Shown here piece after piece: positions 27,732 through 36,444 of a DNA stretch of 64,000 nt. This DNA comes from Jatrophihabitans sp964252635 (GTDB lineage Bacteria; Actinomycetota; Actinomycetes; Mycobacteriales; Jatrophihabitantaceae). The notes under the pieces are model-generated. The model worked only from the letters and a program-made list of their open reading frames with translations. It had not been told where the DNA came from and did no database searches. The DNA is taken from the NCBI RefSeq assembly GCF_964252635.1, contig NZ_CAXUNP010000018.1, positions 1 to 64,000 on the forward strand, written 5' to 3'. The position numbers and the translations under genes were made by a program. Position 1 is the stretch's first letter; the number at the start of each line of letters is the position of its first letter.

Positions 27732-28586
27732 GTGCGTCAGCTGACTCGGCGGCAACGGACGTCGGCCCTGGTCCTGGCCGTCGTTGCGCTCTGCTTCATC
27801 ACCCTCGATCTCGGCGGCGGCAGCCTGCGTGAGGCGCACAGCGGCGTGCGCGGCAGCCTGGGCTCGCTCTACCGCGGCACCGACGCCGTGCTCGGGCCCG
27901 CCCGGCAGTGGCTGACCGGGCTGCCCACGGCAGGGTCGAACCAGAGCAGGATCGACACGCTGCAGCACCGGAACACCGAGCTGCAGGCCCGCCTGAACGC
28001 GCAGGCCTCCGACCGGCGTACCAGCAGCCAGCTCGCCGCCCTCCAGCGCGCGGCCGACGGCACGGACCACACGGTCCTGCCCGCCCGGGTGGTCGCCTTC
28101 GGGCCGGGACAGGGCTTCGACTGGACGGTGACCGTCGACGTGGGCACGGCCGACGGTGCGCGCGACGGGCAGACCGTCACCGACGGCGCCGGGCTCGTCG
28201 GCCGCGTGCTGCACGCCGACGGCCACAGCGCGGTCGTCCTGCTCGCTGCCGACCCGGGGTCCGGGGTCGGCGTCCGCGACACCCGCACCGGCGAGATCGG
28301 CGTGGCCACCGGCAATCGCGACGACGGGTTGGTCTTCCAGCCCCTCGACCCGGACGCCACCGTCCGGACGGGCGACCGGCTGATCACCGGTCCGGGTGGT
28401 TCCAGCAGCTACGTCGCCGGGCTGTCCGTGGGCACGGTGACCGCCGTGCACGCGTCCTCCGACGGTGCGACCCGGGCCACCGTTCGGCCCACCTCCTCGC
28501 CGACCGCCGTCGACCTCGTCGGCGTCATCACCGAGGCCCGTTCCGCGGTGGCCGGCCGCAACGCCCTGACCCCGAGCGGCCGATGA
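27732..28586 (+). CDS. mreC: Rod shape-determining protein MreC
   Basis: A 284-residue bitopic membrane protein that links MreB filaments to PBP2. A single membrane helix (ALVLAVVALCFITLDLGGG, residues ~12-30) is followed by a coiled coil (~70-105) and the beta-rich periplasmic-side domain (ARVVAFGPGQGFDWTVTVDV, then GLVGRVLHADGHSAVVLLAA). The GTG at 27732 lies 12 bases after the mreB stop. Its stop overlaps mreD (ATGA). Confidence 0.93.
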   Translation: MRQLTRRQRTSALVLAVVALCFITLDLGGGSLREAHSGVRGSLGSLYRGTDAVLGPARQWLTGLPTAGSNQSRIDTLQHRNTELQARLNAQASDRRTSSQLAALQRAADGTDHTVLPARVVAFGPGQGFDWTVTVDVGTADGARDGQTVTDGAGLVGRVLHADGHSAVVLLAADPGSGVGVRDTRTGEIGVATGNRDDGLVFQPLDPDATVRTGDRLITGPGGSSSYVAGLSVGTVTAVHASSDGATRATVRPTSSPTAVDLVGVITEARSAVAGRNALTPSGR

Positions 28587-29110
28587 CCCGCGCGCGGGTC
28601 GCGGCGGCCGCGGCGGCGGTCATCACGGCGCTGCTGCTGCAGGCGGCGCTCGTCGGGCCCGTCGTCTCGCCGTACGCGGTCAGCCTGCCGCTGGTGCTGG
28701 TCGCGTGCGTCGGCCTGGTGGACGGCCCGGCCACCGGCCTGGGCTTCGGGTTCGCGACAGGCCTGGTCGCCGACCTCGGTTCGGCCCACCCGGCCGGCGT
28801 ATTCGCCCTGGTCTGGATGGGTGTCGGCCTGCTGTGCGGGCTCGTCGCCGACCGGCACAGCCTGCGCCGGGACGCCGTCACGGCCGGCGTGCTGAGCGGC
28901 ATCGGCAGCAGCGTCGCCACGCTTGTCCTGGCGCTGGTCATCAGCCGTGCCGGGGTCATGGACGCGGTCCGCGACCTCCTGCCGTCGATGCTCGGCGACG
29001 TCGTGCTGGCGTTCGCGCTGCTCGCCCTCGTCCGCCGGCTGCTGCACACCGACTCGCTGCGCAAGCCCGCCCCCGTCTACATCGAGCTGACCGGCGTCGG
29101 CCGTGGCTGA
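28583..29110 (+). CDS. mreD: Rod shape-determining protein MreD
   Basis: A 175-residue polytopic membrane protein with about five helices (AVITALLLQAALVGPVVSPY; VSLPLVLVACVGLVDGP; GLGFGFATGLVADL; AGVFALVWMGVGLLCGLVAD; LGDVVLAFALLALVRRLL). MreD is poorly conserved; the call rests on topology, the AxGLxAD element and strict position between mreC and the PBP2 gene. It overlaps mreC by 4 bases and the PBP2 gene by 8. Confidence 0.9.
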   Translation: MTRARVAAAAAAVITALLLQAALVGPVVSPYAVSLPLVLVACVGLVDGPATGLGFGFATGLVADLGSAHPAGVFALVWMGVGLLCGLVADRHSLRRDAVTAGVLSGIGSSVATLVLALVISRAGVMDAVRDLLPSMLGDVVLAFALLALVRRLLHTDSLRKPAPVYIELTGVGRG

Positions 29111-31256
29111 CACGCTGGTGCGGCCGGGGCCGGCGACCCCGGGCTCGCCACCGCCGCGCCCCCGCACCAGGCCACGCCGGCCCCCGACCCCGCGCCGGTT
29201 GGGTATCGTCGTCGCGCTCGTGGTCTCGCTGATGCTGACGCTGTTCGCCCGGCTCTACTACGTGCAGCTGCTCGACCCGAACAAGCCGACGCAGACGGCG
29301 CACGCGGTGCACGACGGGGCGATCGTGCTGCCGGCGCCGCGCGGGCTGATCGTCGACGCGCAGGGCCGGGTGCTCGTGGCGAACACCACCGTGCAGACGG
29401 TCACCGTGACGCGGGACATCCTGCAGCGTCGTCCGGACCACGGTGCCGCCGTCCTCGCGCGCCTGGCCACCCTGCTCGGCACGAAGGCGTCGCTGCTGGC
29501 CAAGCAGATCACGCCCTGCTCGCCCAAGGTGACGGCACCGTGCTCGACCGGCCAGCCGTACGCGCCGGTCACCGTGGCGAGCAAGGTGCCGACGAAGGTG
29601 GTGCTCGCGATCAGCGAGCACCGCGAGCAGTTCCCCGGCGTCTCGGTCGACACCGTCAGCCTGCCGACCTATCCCGGCGGCTCCCTGGCCGCCCAGGTAC
29701 TCGGTTACACCAGCGACGTCACCGCGGCCGACGTCAAGGCCAACCGGGACCTGAACGACGCCGACACCATCGGCGCCGGTGGTCTCGAGCAGCAGTACGA
29801 CTCGGTGCTGCGGGGCACCGACGGCACCCAATACGTGCAGCTGAACCCGCAGGGCATCACGGTCGGCAGCGGCAAGAAAGTCGCCGCGCAGCAGGGCGAC
29901 ACCCTGGTCACGAGCATCGACGCGCACCTGCAGGCCCTCGCCGAGAGCTCGTTGGCCCGCCAGATCCGCGACTCGCGCAAAGCCGGCAACGCGGCACCGT
30001 CGGGCTCGGTCGTGATCATGGACCCCAACACCGGACGCATCCTGGCCTCGGCCAGCTACCCGACCTACGACCCCTCGGTCTTCGTGGGCGGCATCTCGGC
30101 CCAGGACTACCGCACGCTGACCAGTGACGCCTCGGGCACGCCGCTGATCAACCGGGCCACCGCGGGGGAGTACGCGCCGGGCTCGACGTTCAAACTCATC
30201 ACGTCGTCCTCGCTGGTCACCCACCACGAGATCTCGTTGGGCCAGACCTACGGCTGCCCCGGGTCGCTCACCATCGACGGTCGGGTGAAGACGAACTACG
30301 ACAGCGAGGTGCTCGGCAACATCACGCTGCGCGACGCGCTCGGCTACTCGTGCGACACGTTCTTCTACCGGCCGACCGCGAACGAGTACTACGCCGACCA
30401 GGCCCGCCTCGCCGAGGGCAAGCCCGTGCACGAGTACCTGCAGCGGATGGCCGCGCAGTTCGGCGTCGGTCGCAGCCCCGGCGTGGATCTGCCGGCCGGC
30501 GAGCAGTCCACCGGCAGCTACGCGGACCGCGAGACCCGGCTCAAGCGCTGGAAGGCCAACCGGGCCACGTACTGCGCCAACGCCAAACGCGGCTACCCCG
30601 ACGTGAAGAACCCGACCGACCGGGCCTACCTGACCCTGCTCGCCTCGGAGAACTGCACCGACGGCTGGCGCTACCGCGCAGGCGACAACGCCGACATGTC
30701 GATCGGCCAGGGCGAGACCACGATGTCGCCGCTGCAGCTCGCGATGGCCTACTCGGCCCTGCTCAACGGCGGCAAGATCTACGAGCCGACCTTCGGCTGG
30801 GGCGTGGTGGGCGCGAACGGCAAGGTGGTCAAGACGATCACGCCGAAGGTGCGCAACACCGTCCCCGTCAGCCAGAAGACCTTCAACTACATCGCCAACT
30901 CGCTGTCGTTCAGCCGCGGGTGGGCGGTGTCCGGCGCCTTCGCCTACATGCACTCCCCGTACCAGAACAAGCTCGGCGGCAAGACCGGCACGGCCGAGGT
31001 ATTCGGCAAGCAGGACTCGTCGTGGCTGGTCAGCTGGGGGCCCACGTACAAGGACAGGTCCGGCAACGTCCGCGCGCACTACGTCATGGCCGGCATCATC
31101 GAACAGGCCGGCACCGGCGCGACCGCCGCCGGCCCGATGGAGAAGCGCATCTGGGACGGCATCTTCGGGGTCGGGCAGGCACCGGTGATCCCCGGCATTA
31201 CCCCCGAGACGACGCTGCCCAGCATCACGCCGCAGAGCGCGGTGACCCACAAATGA
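29103..31256 (+). CDS. mrdA: Penicillin-binding protein 2 (class B transpeptidase, elongation)
   Basis: A 717-residue class B PBP that cross-links lateral wall peptidoglycan together with RodA. After a Pro/Arg-rich cytoplasmic tail comes one membrane helix (~33-52), a dimerisation domain (PAPRGLIVDAQGRVLVANTT), and the transpeptidase domain. The active-site Ser is in PGSTFKL (near 361), the second motif is SCD in GYSCDTFFY as in MrdA-type PBPs, and the third is GGKTGTAE (near 627). It overlaps mreD by 8 bases and rodA by 4. An insert around 515-560 contains CANAKRGYP and NCTDG, a possible disulfide pair. Confidence 0.95.
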   Translation: MADTLVRPGPATPGSPPPRPRTRPRRPPTPRRLGIVVALVVSLMLTLFARLYYVQLLDPNKPTQTAHAVHDGAIVLPAPRGLIVDAQGRVLVANTTVQTVTVTRDILQRRPDHGAAVLARLATLLGTKASLLAKQITPCSPKVTAPCSTGQPYAPVTVASKVPTKVVLAISEHREQFPGVSVDTVSLPTYPGGSLAAQVLGYTSDVTAADVKANRDLNDADTIGAGGLEQQYDSVLRGTDGTQYVQLNPQGITVGSGKKVAAQQGDTLVTSIDAHLQALAESSLARQIRDSRKAGNAAPSGSVVIMDPNTGRILASASYPTYDPSVFVGGISAQDYRTLTSDASGTPLINRATAGEYAPGSTFKLITSSSLVTHHEISLGQTYGCPGSLTIDGRVKTNYDSEVLGNITLRDALGYSCDTFFYRPTANEYYADQARLAEGKPVHEYLQRMAAQFGVGRSPGVDLPAGEQSTGSYADRETRLKRWKANRATYCANAKRGYPDVKNPTDRAYLTLLASENCTDGWRYRAGDNADMSIGQGETTMSPLQLAMAYSALLNGGKIYEPTFGWGVVGANGKVVKTITPKVRNTVPVSQKTFNYIANSLSFSRGWAVSGAFAYMHSPYQNKLGGKTGTAEVFGKQDSSWLVSWGPTYKDRSGNVRAHYVMAGIIEQAGTGATAAGPMEKRIWDGIFGVGQAPVIPGITPETTLPSITPQSAVTHK

Positions 31257-32431
31257 CGCTGGCCGCCCGCGACCCGCGCGCCCCGTTCACGCTGACGCCG
31301 ATGGCGCTGCCGCTGGACAAGCGCGCCCGCGGCTACGACATCCCGCTGGCCGTCATCACGCTGGCCCTGGCCCTGATCGGCAGCGTGCTGGTGTGGGCGG
31401 CCACCCGCAACGCCCAGCAGGCGGTCGGCGGCAACCCGCAGGCGTTCTTCTACCGGCACCTGATCAACATCGTGGTGGCCGCCGCCCTGTTCCTCGCCGC
31501 GTCGCGCGTCGACGCCCGGCTGTTGCGACTCGTGGGGCCGATCGTCTACCTGGCCAGCCTCGGCGGCCTGCTGCTGGTGATGGTCGCGGGCACCACCATC
31601 AACGGTGCGCACGCCTGGATCAGGCTGGGCAGCACCGTCGAGATCCAACCCGCCGAGTTCATGAAGCTGGGACTGGTCGTCGGGATGGCCGTGCTGTTCG
31701 TCCAGCGCGCCGAGCAGCGCGAGGACGAGGGGCCGCCGACCACCCGGGACGTCCTGCTCGCACTCGGGCTCATCGCGGTGCCGTTCGCGCTGATCATGCT
31801 GCAGCCCGACCTGGGTTCGGCGATGGTGCTCGCGTGCGCCGCCTTCGGCGTGCTGATCACCGCCGACGTCCCGGCCCGGTGGACCATCGGGCTCATCGTG
31901 GTCGGCGTGCTGGTCGCGGTCATCGCCGTCAGGGCCGGGGTGCTCGCCGAGTACCAGCTGGCCCGCTTCAAGGCGTTCGCCGACCCGAGCCACGACATCA
32001 AGGGGGACGGTTACAACGTCACCCAGGCGCACATCGCCATCGCGAACGGCGGCCTGTTCGGCAAGGGCCTGTTCCACGGGCCGCAGACCAACGGCGGGTA
32101 CGTGCCGGAGCAGCAGACCGACTTCGTGTTCTCGGTGGCCGGCGAGGAGTTCGGTCTCGTCGGTGCCGGCACGCTCATCGCGCTCTTCGGACTGCTGTGC
32201 TGGCGTGCGCTGCGCATCGCGCGGGACAGCGACGCCGTCGGACGGCTGGTGGCCACCGGCATCGTGTGCTGGTTCGCTTTCCAGATCTTCCAGAACATCG
32301 GCATGAACCTGGGGCTGACACCGGTCACCGGCGTCCCGCTGCCGTTCGTCTCCTACGGCGGGTCGTCGATGTTCGCGCAGGCCCTCGCGGTCGGGCTGCT
32401 GCAGGCCGTGCACCGGCGCAGCGTGGCCTGA
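31253..32431 (+). CDS. rodA: Rod shape-determining protein RodA (SEDS glycosyltransferase)
   Basis: A 392-residue SEDS-family membrane enzyme with about ten helices that polymerises glycan strands from lipid II. Conserved elements are NGAHAWIRLGSTVEIQPAEF with the Gln-Pro-Ser/Ala-Glu motif, LQPDLGSAMVLACAAF with the catalytic Asp, and the C-terminal GMNLGLTPVTGVPLPFVSYG. It is the last gene of the mre operon and overlaps the PBP2 gene by 4 bases. RodA is preferred over FtsW because of operon position and its pairing with this PBP2. Confidence 0.94.
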   Translation: MTLAARDPRAPFTLTPMALPLDKRARGYDIPLAVITLALALIGSVLVWAATRNAQQAVGGNPQAFFYRHLINIVVAAALFLAASRVDARLLRLVGPIVYLASLGGLLLVMVAGTTINGAHAWIRLGSTVEIQPAEFMKLGLVVGMAVLFVQRAEQREDEGPPTTRDVLLALGLIAVPFALIMLQPDLGSAMVLACAAFGVLITADVPARWTIGLIVVGVLVAVIAVRAGVLAEYQLARFKAFADPSHDIKGDGYNVTQAHIAIANGGLFGKGLFHGPQTNGGYVPEQQTDFVFSVAGEEFGLVGAGTLIALFGLLCWRALRIARDSDAVGRLVATGIVCWFAFQIFQNIGMNLGLTPVTGVPLPFVSYGGSSMFAQALAVGLLQAVHRRSVA

Positions 32432-32440
32432 GCCTGTCCG

Positions 32441-33325
32441 TCAGCCGTCGGTGGGTGCGGTGGCGGCCCGTCCGGTGAGGGTCGCGCCGACGCTGGCGAG
32501 GACGACGAGGACGAGCGCGACGACCAGCACGAGCGTCAGCCCCTGGCCGAGCACCACGACCCCGGCCAGGGCGGCCACCGCCGGCTCGAGGCTCATGAGC
32601 AGCCCGAAGACGGCGGTACCGAGCCGGCGCAGCGCGACGAGCTCCAGCGTGTAGGGCACGAGGGAGGACAGGACGGCGACGCCGAAACAGGCGGCGAGCA
32701 CGCCGGGTGACAGCAGCGCCGAGCCGCCCTCGACGAGGCCGGCCGGGAGGACCAGCAGCGTGCCGAAGGACAGCCCGATGGCCAGCGCCTCGGTCGCGCC
32801 GAAGCTCGTGCCCACCCGCTTGGCGAGCAGGATGTAGGCCGCCCAGCACGATGCGGCCACCAGGGCCAGCAGCACACCGATCAGCTGCACGCCGGCATGC
32901 TCGCCGCGGACGGCGAGCAGCACCACGCCGCCGCCGGCCAGGGCCACCCAGAGCACGTCGAGCAGCCGCCGCGAGCCCGCGACCGCGACCGCGAGCGGTC
33001 CGGTGAACTCGATGGTCACGGCGACGCCGAGCGGCAGGTGGTTGAGCGCCTCGTAGAAGGACCAGTTCATGCCGGCGAGGGTCAGCCCGTAGGCGATCAC
33101 GGTGCGCACCTCGGTGCGCGAGCGGCCGCGCAGCGACGGCCGGGCGAGCACGAGCAGCACCACGGCGGCGAACAGCACCCGCAGGAACGCGACGCCGCCC
33201 GGCCCGGCATGACCGAAGATGCGGTCGGCGAACGCCGACCCGAGCTGCACCGAGGTGACCGCGCCGAGCACGAGCACCTGCGGCGGTACCGCAGTGGCAC
33301 GCTCGCGGGTGAGCCGGGTGGTCAC
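32441..33325 (-). CDS. EamA family transporter (DMT superfamily)
   Basis: A 294-residue membrane protein with ten helices in two EamA repeats (repeat 1 ~15-140, repeat 2 ~150-285). The repeat signature EFTGPLAVAVAGSRR and the corresponding MSLEPAVAALAGVVVLGQ are clear. The family exports amino acids and related metabolites; RhtA-type homoserine/threonine exporters look most similar, but the substrate is not predictable. The GTG at 33325 was chosen because GGAGG precedes it by nine bases. It is convergent with rodA, 9 bp apart. Confidence 0.86.
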   Translation of the reverse strand: MTTRLTRERATAVPPQVLVLGAVTSVQLGSAFADRIFGHAGPGGVAFLRVLFAAVVLLVLARPSLRGRSRTEVRTVIAYGLTLAGMNWSFYEALNHLPLGVAVTIEFTGPLAVAVAGSRRLLDVLWVALAGGGVVLLAVRGEHAGVQLIGVLLALVAASCWAAYILLAKRVGTSFGATEALAIGLSFGTLLVLPAGLVEGGSALLSPGVLAACFGVAVLSSLVPYTLELVALRRLGTAVFGLLMSLEPAVAALAGVVVLGQGLTLVLVVALVLVVLASVGATLTGRAATAPTDG

Positions 33326-33409
33326 CAGCGCGATCCTCCTCCACCGGGTTGTCCGCGCGTCGACGCGCTCCACCCGGTCCGGGCGCGGACCACTCGCGAG
33401 AGGTGGGCG

Positions 33410-34387
33410 TCAGGCCCAGGGCCGACGCATGCGCTGCGCGCTGAACCGGCGCCGCTGGTGGTTCGTCATCTGGGCCCACAGCTGCTCCTGCGCGGGCCGG
33501 GGCAGGGCGTTGACGTGCTCGACCTGTTGCTGCGGCGTCAGCGCGTCCCAGGTGGGCAGCAGGCCCGAGCCGGGCGGTTGCAGGATGCCGTGCTTGTCCC
33601 CGAGCCGCCCATAGGGGTCGAAGTAGGGGCTGGGTACCTCGCCGGGCGCGGCCGCGTGCGGTGTCGGGCCGGACGGCGGGCCGTACTGCGGGGGTGAGTA
33701 GCCCGGCTGCGGCCCGTAACCCTGTTGGCCAGGGGGCGGGTAGCCCTGCGGGCCGGGCGGCGCCTGTCCCTGCGGGCCGGGCGGCGGGTAGCCGGGGCCG
33801 TGACCCGGTTGCGGGTAGGCGGGCGGCGGGTAGCCGCCGCCCTGGGGGTAGCCGTGCGGAGGCGGTCCCTGCTGCGGGTAGGCGGGCTGCGGGCGGTAGG
33901 GCGGCGGCGGCGCGGGATACCCGGGTGGCGGCCCGTACCCGGGCGGCGGGTAGCCGGGCTGCGGTCCGTACCCGGGTGGCGGCTGGGCGGGATAGGCAGG
34001 CGGAGCGGCGGGGTGACCCGCGCCGCCGGGTTGCGCGGCGGCGCCCGGGCCGGAGTACACGGGATTGATCTCGGTGGCGGCGATGAGCTCGGGCTCCGCC
34101 TCGACGTCGCGCTCCGGGTCGGGTGACCCGGCAGGTTCGGCGACGGCTGCCGACGGGCCTGGCATGAACGGTGGCCGCCACGTGGCCTCGTCCGGCGCGG
34201 GCCCGGCGGCCCCGGTCCCGGTCACGCGTTTCGCGGCCGCGATGACCTCGGCCGCGCTGGTCGAGCCGTCGTCCGGCAGGCCTGCCACCCAGGCGGCGAA
34301 CCCTTCGGGTGACGTCGGTGACGGAGCCGCGAGTTCCGGCGCGGCGGGCGGGCCCGAACTGTGTTCGACCGTCAGATCCCCGTCCAC
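33410..34387 (-). CDS. Proline/glycine/tyrosine-rich hypothetical protein
   Basis: A 325-residue protein. Residues ~25-55 are compact and may form a small helical domain (SPEGFAAWVAGLPDDGSTSA). Residues ~115-250 are low-complexity, built of PPGYGP, PGYPPP and PQGYPPPG units. The last ~45 residues are conserved-looking (WDALTPQQQVEHVNALPRPA then MTNHQRRRFSAQRMRRP). No membrane helix is visible. GTG 34387 was chosen for an AGAGG five bases upstream. It is divergent from the radical SAM gene at 34439. Function unknown; the repeat region suggests a flexible or phase-separating segment. Confidence 0.7.
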   Translation of the reverse strand: MDGDLTVEHSSGPPAAPELAAPSPTSPEGFAAWVAGLPDDGSTSAAEVIAAAKRVTGTGAAGPAPDEATWRPPFMPGPSAAVAEPAGSPDPERDVEAEPELIAATEINPVYSGPGAAAQPGGAGHPAAPPAYPAQPPPGYGPQPGYPPPGYGPPPGYPAPPPPYRPQPAYPQQGPPPHGYPQGGGYPPPAYPQPGHGPGYPPPGPQGQAPPGPQGYPPPGQQGYGPQPGYSPPQYGPPSGPTPHAAAPGEVPSPYFDPYGRLGDKHGILQPPGSGLLPTWDALTPQQQVEHVNALPRPAQEQLWAQMTNHQRRRFSAQRMRRPWA

Positions 34388-34424
34388 TTCGTCCTCTCCG
34401 GCCCGTTGCGCGGGCACACGCCCG

Positions 34425-34430
34425 TACACT
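34425..34430 (+). promoter_or_regulatory. Candidate -10 box, leaderless promoter for the radical SAM gene
   Basis: TACACT is eight bases before the ATG at 34439, with no ribosome site. It lies in the 51-bp divergent space shared with the proline-rich gene. Confidence 0.4.
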
Positions 34431-34438
34431 GGGCTCCC

Positions 34439-36379
34439 ATGCCCGTCGACTCGATCTTTCCCCTCCTGGAACCCGTGCTACCTCTGGTCAGCAAGCCGAT
34501 CCAGTACGTCGGCGGCGAGCTCAACGCTCGCAGCAAGGAATGGGACGCCGTCGACGTCCATTGGGCACTCATGTACCCCGACGCCTACGAGGTCGGCGTG
34601 CCGAACCAGGGCGTCCAGATCCTGTACGAGGTCCTGAACGAGCGCGACGACGCCCTGGCCGAACGCACCTACGCGGTGTGGCCGGATCTCGAGGCGCTGC
34701 TGCGCGAGCGGGGCATCAGCCAGTTCACCGTCGACAACCACCGCCCGGTCGGTGCGTTCGACCTGCTCGGGGTCTCGTTCTCGACCGAGCTGGGTTACAC
34801 CAACCTGCTGACGGCGCTCGACCTCGCCGGCATTCCGCTGCATGCCGCCGACCGCGACGAGACGTACCCGGTCGTGGTGGCCGGCGGCCACGCCGCGTTC
34901 AATCCCGAACCCGTTGCCGACTTCATCGACGTCGCGGTGCTCGGCGACGGCGAGCAGGCCGTCGGCGCGATCACCGAGATCGTCAAGACCTGGAAGCAGC
35001 AGGGTCGTCCCGGCGGTCGCGACGAGTTGCTGCTGCGCCTCGCGGCCACCGGCGGCAACTACGTCCCGCGCTTCTACGACGTGAGCTACCTGCCGGACGG
35101 GCGCCTCGCCCCCATCACGCCGAACCGCGACGGCGTGCCTGAGCGGGTCACGAAGCACACCGTCATGGACCTCGACGCGTGGCCCTACCCGAAGACGCCG
35201 CTCGTGCCGATGGCTGAGTCCGTGCACGAGCGCATGTCGGTCGAGATCTTCCGCGGCTGCACCCGCGGCTGCCGGTTCTGCCAGGCCGGCATGATCACCC
35301 GGCCGGTGCGCGAGCGCAGCATCGACGGCATCGGCGAGATGGTCGCCCGCGGGCTCGCCGCCACCGGGTTCGAGGAGGTCGGGCTGCTGTCACTGTCCAG
35401 CGCCGACCACTCCGAGATCGCGCCGCTGACCAAGCAGCTCGCCGACCGTTACGCCGAGGAAAAGGTCGGGCTGTCGTTGCCGTCGACCCGCGTCGACGCG
35501 TTCAACATCGACCTCGCCAACGAGATCAGTCGCAACGGCCGCCGCTCGGGGTTGACCTTTGCCCCCGAGGGCGGCAGCGAACGACTGCGCCGCGTCATCA
35601 ACAAGATGGTCAGCAAGGACGACCTGATCAACACGGTCAGCACCGCGTACGGCAACGGCTGGCGCCAGGTGAAGTTGTACTTCATGTGCGGCCTGCCCAC
35701 CGAGACCGACGAGGACGTCCTCGAGATCGCCGAGATGGCGCACGACGTCATCCGCGCCGGGCGGGAGGCCGCGGGGCACAAGGACATCCGCTGCACCGTC
35801 TCGATCGGCGGCTTCGTGCCCAAGCCGCACACGCCGTTCCAGTGGGCCGCGCAGGCCTCGCCGGAGGTCGTGGACGCGCGCCTGGCCAAGCTCCGCGCGG
35901 CGATCAACTCGAGCAAGCTGGGCCGCAACGTCGGCATGCGCTACCACGACGGCGAGCCGTCGATGGTCGAGGGACTGCTCTCGCGCGGTGACCGCCGGGT
36001 CGGCGCCGTCATCGAGCAGGTGTGGCGCGACGGCGGCCGCTTCGACGGCTGGTCGGAGCACTTCTCCTACGCCCGCTGGGTGGCCGCGGCCGACACCGCG
36101 CTGGCCGGCACCGGCGTCGATCTCGCCTGGTACACGACCCGCGAGCGCGACGGTGACGAGGTGCTGCCCTGGGACCACCTCGACTCGGGGCTGGACAAGC
36201 AGTGGCTCTGGGACGACTGGCAGGACGCGCTGGGCGAGTTCGAGCAGGACGACTGCCGCTGGACGCCGTGCTTCGACTGCGGCGTCTGCTCCAACCTCGG
36301 CACCGACATCCAGATCGGACCCACCGGCCGCTCGCTGCTTCCGTTGGCCGGCAAGCCCGTGCTGGCCCCGAAGGTCTGA
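34439..36379 (+). CDS. TIGR03960 family B12-binding-domain radical SAM protein
   Basis: A 646-residue iron-sulfur protein. The N-terminal ~200 residues form a cobalamin-binding-like domain (ALMYPDAYEVGVPNQGVQIL). The radical SAM cluster motif is CTRGCRFCQAG (CxxxCxxC, near residue 275). A second Cys cluster near the C-terminus (CRWTPCFDCGVCSNLG) may hold another cluster. Reaction unknown; in many bacteria this family is fused or adjacent to TIGR03936, and next to RNase E/G and L21/L27, hinting at an RNA or ribosome modification. Here the TIGR03936 gene follows, separated by an opposite-strand P450. Confidence 0.9.
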   Translation: MPVDSIFPLLEPVLPLVSKPIQYVGGELNARSKEWDAVDVHWALMYPDAYEVGVPNQGVQILYEVLNERDDALAERTYAVWPDLEALLRERGISQFTVDNHRPVGAFDLLGVSFSTELGYTNLLTALDLAGIPLHAADRDETYPVVVAGGHAAFNPEPVADFIDVAVLGDGEQAVGAITEIVKTWKQQGRPGGRDELLLRLAATGGNYVPRFYDVSYLPDGRLAPITPNRDGVPERVTKHTVMDLDAWPYPKTPLVPMAESVHERMSVEIFRGCTRGCRFCQAGMITRPVRERSIDGIGEMVARGLAATGFEEVGLLSLSSADHSEIAPLTKQLADRYAEEKVGLSLPSTRVDAFNIDLANEISRNGRRSGLTFAPEGGSERLRRVINKMVSKDDLINTVSTAYGNGWRQVKLYFMCGLPTETDEDVLEIAEMAHDVIRAGREAAGHKDIRCTVSIGGFVPKPHTPFQWAAQASPEVVDARLAKLRAAINSSKLGRNVGMRYHDGEPSMVEGLLSRGDRRVGAVIEQVWRDGGRFDGWSEHFSYARWVAAADTALAGTGVDLAWYTTRERDGDEVLPWDHLDSGLDKQWLWDDWQDALGEFEQDDCRWTPCFDCGVCSNLGTDIQIGPTGRSLLPLAGKPVLAPKV

Positions 36380-36444
36380 GCCGCACCCCACCTCGTTGAT
36401 TCACTGCGCGTCGCGGTCGGCCGCCGACCACGAGACGCAGTCGA

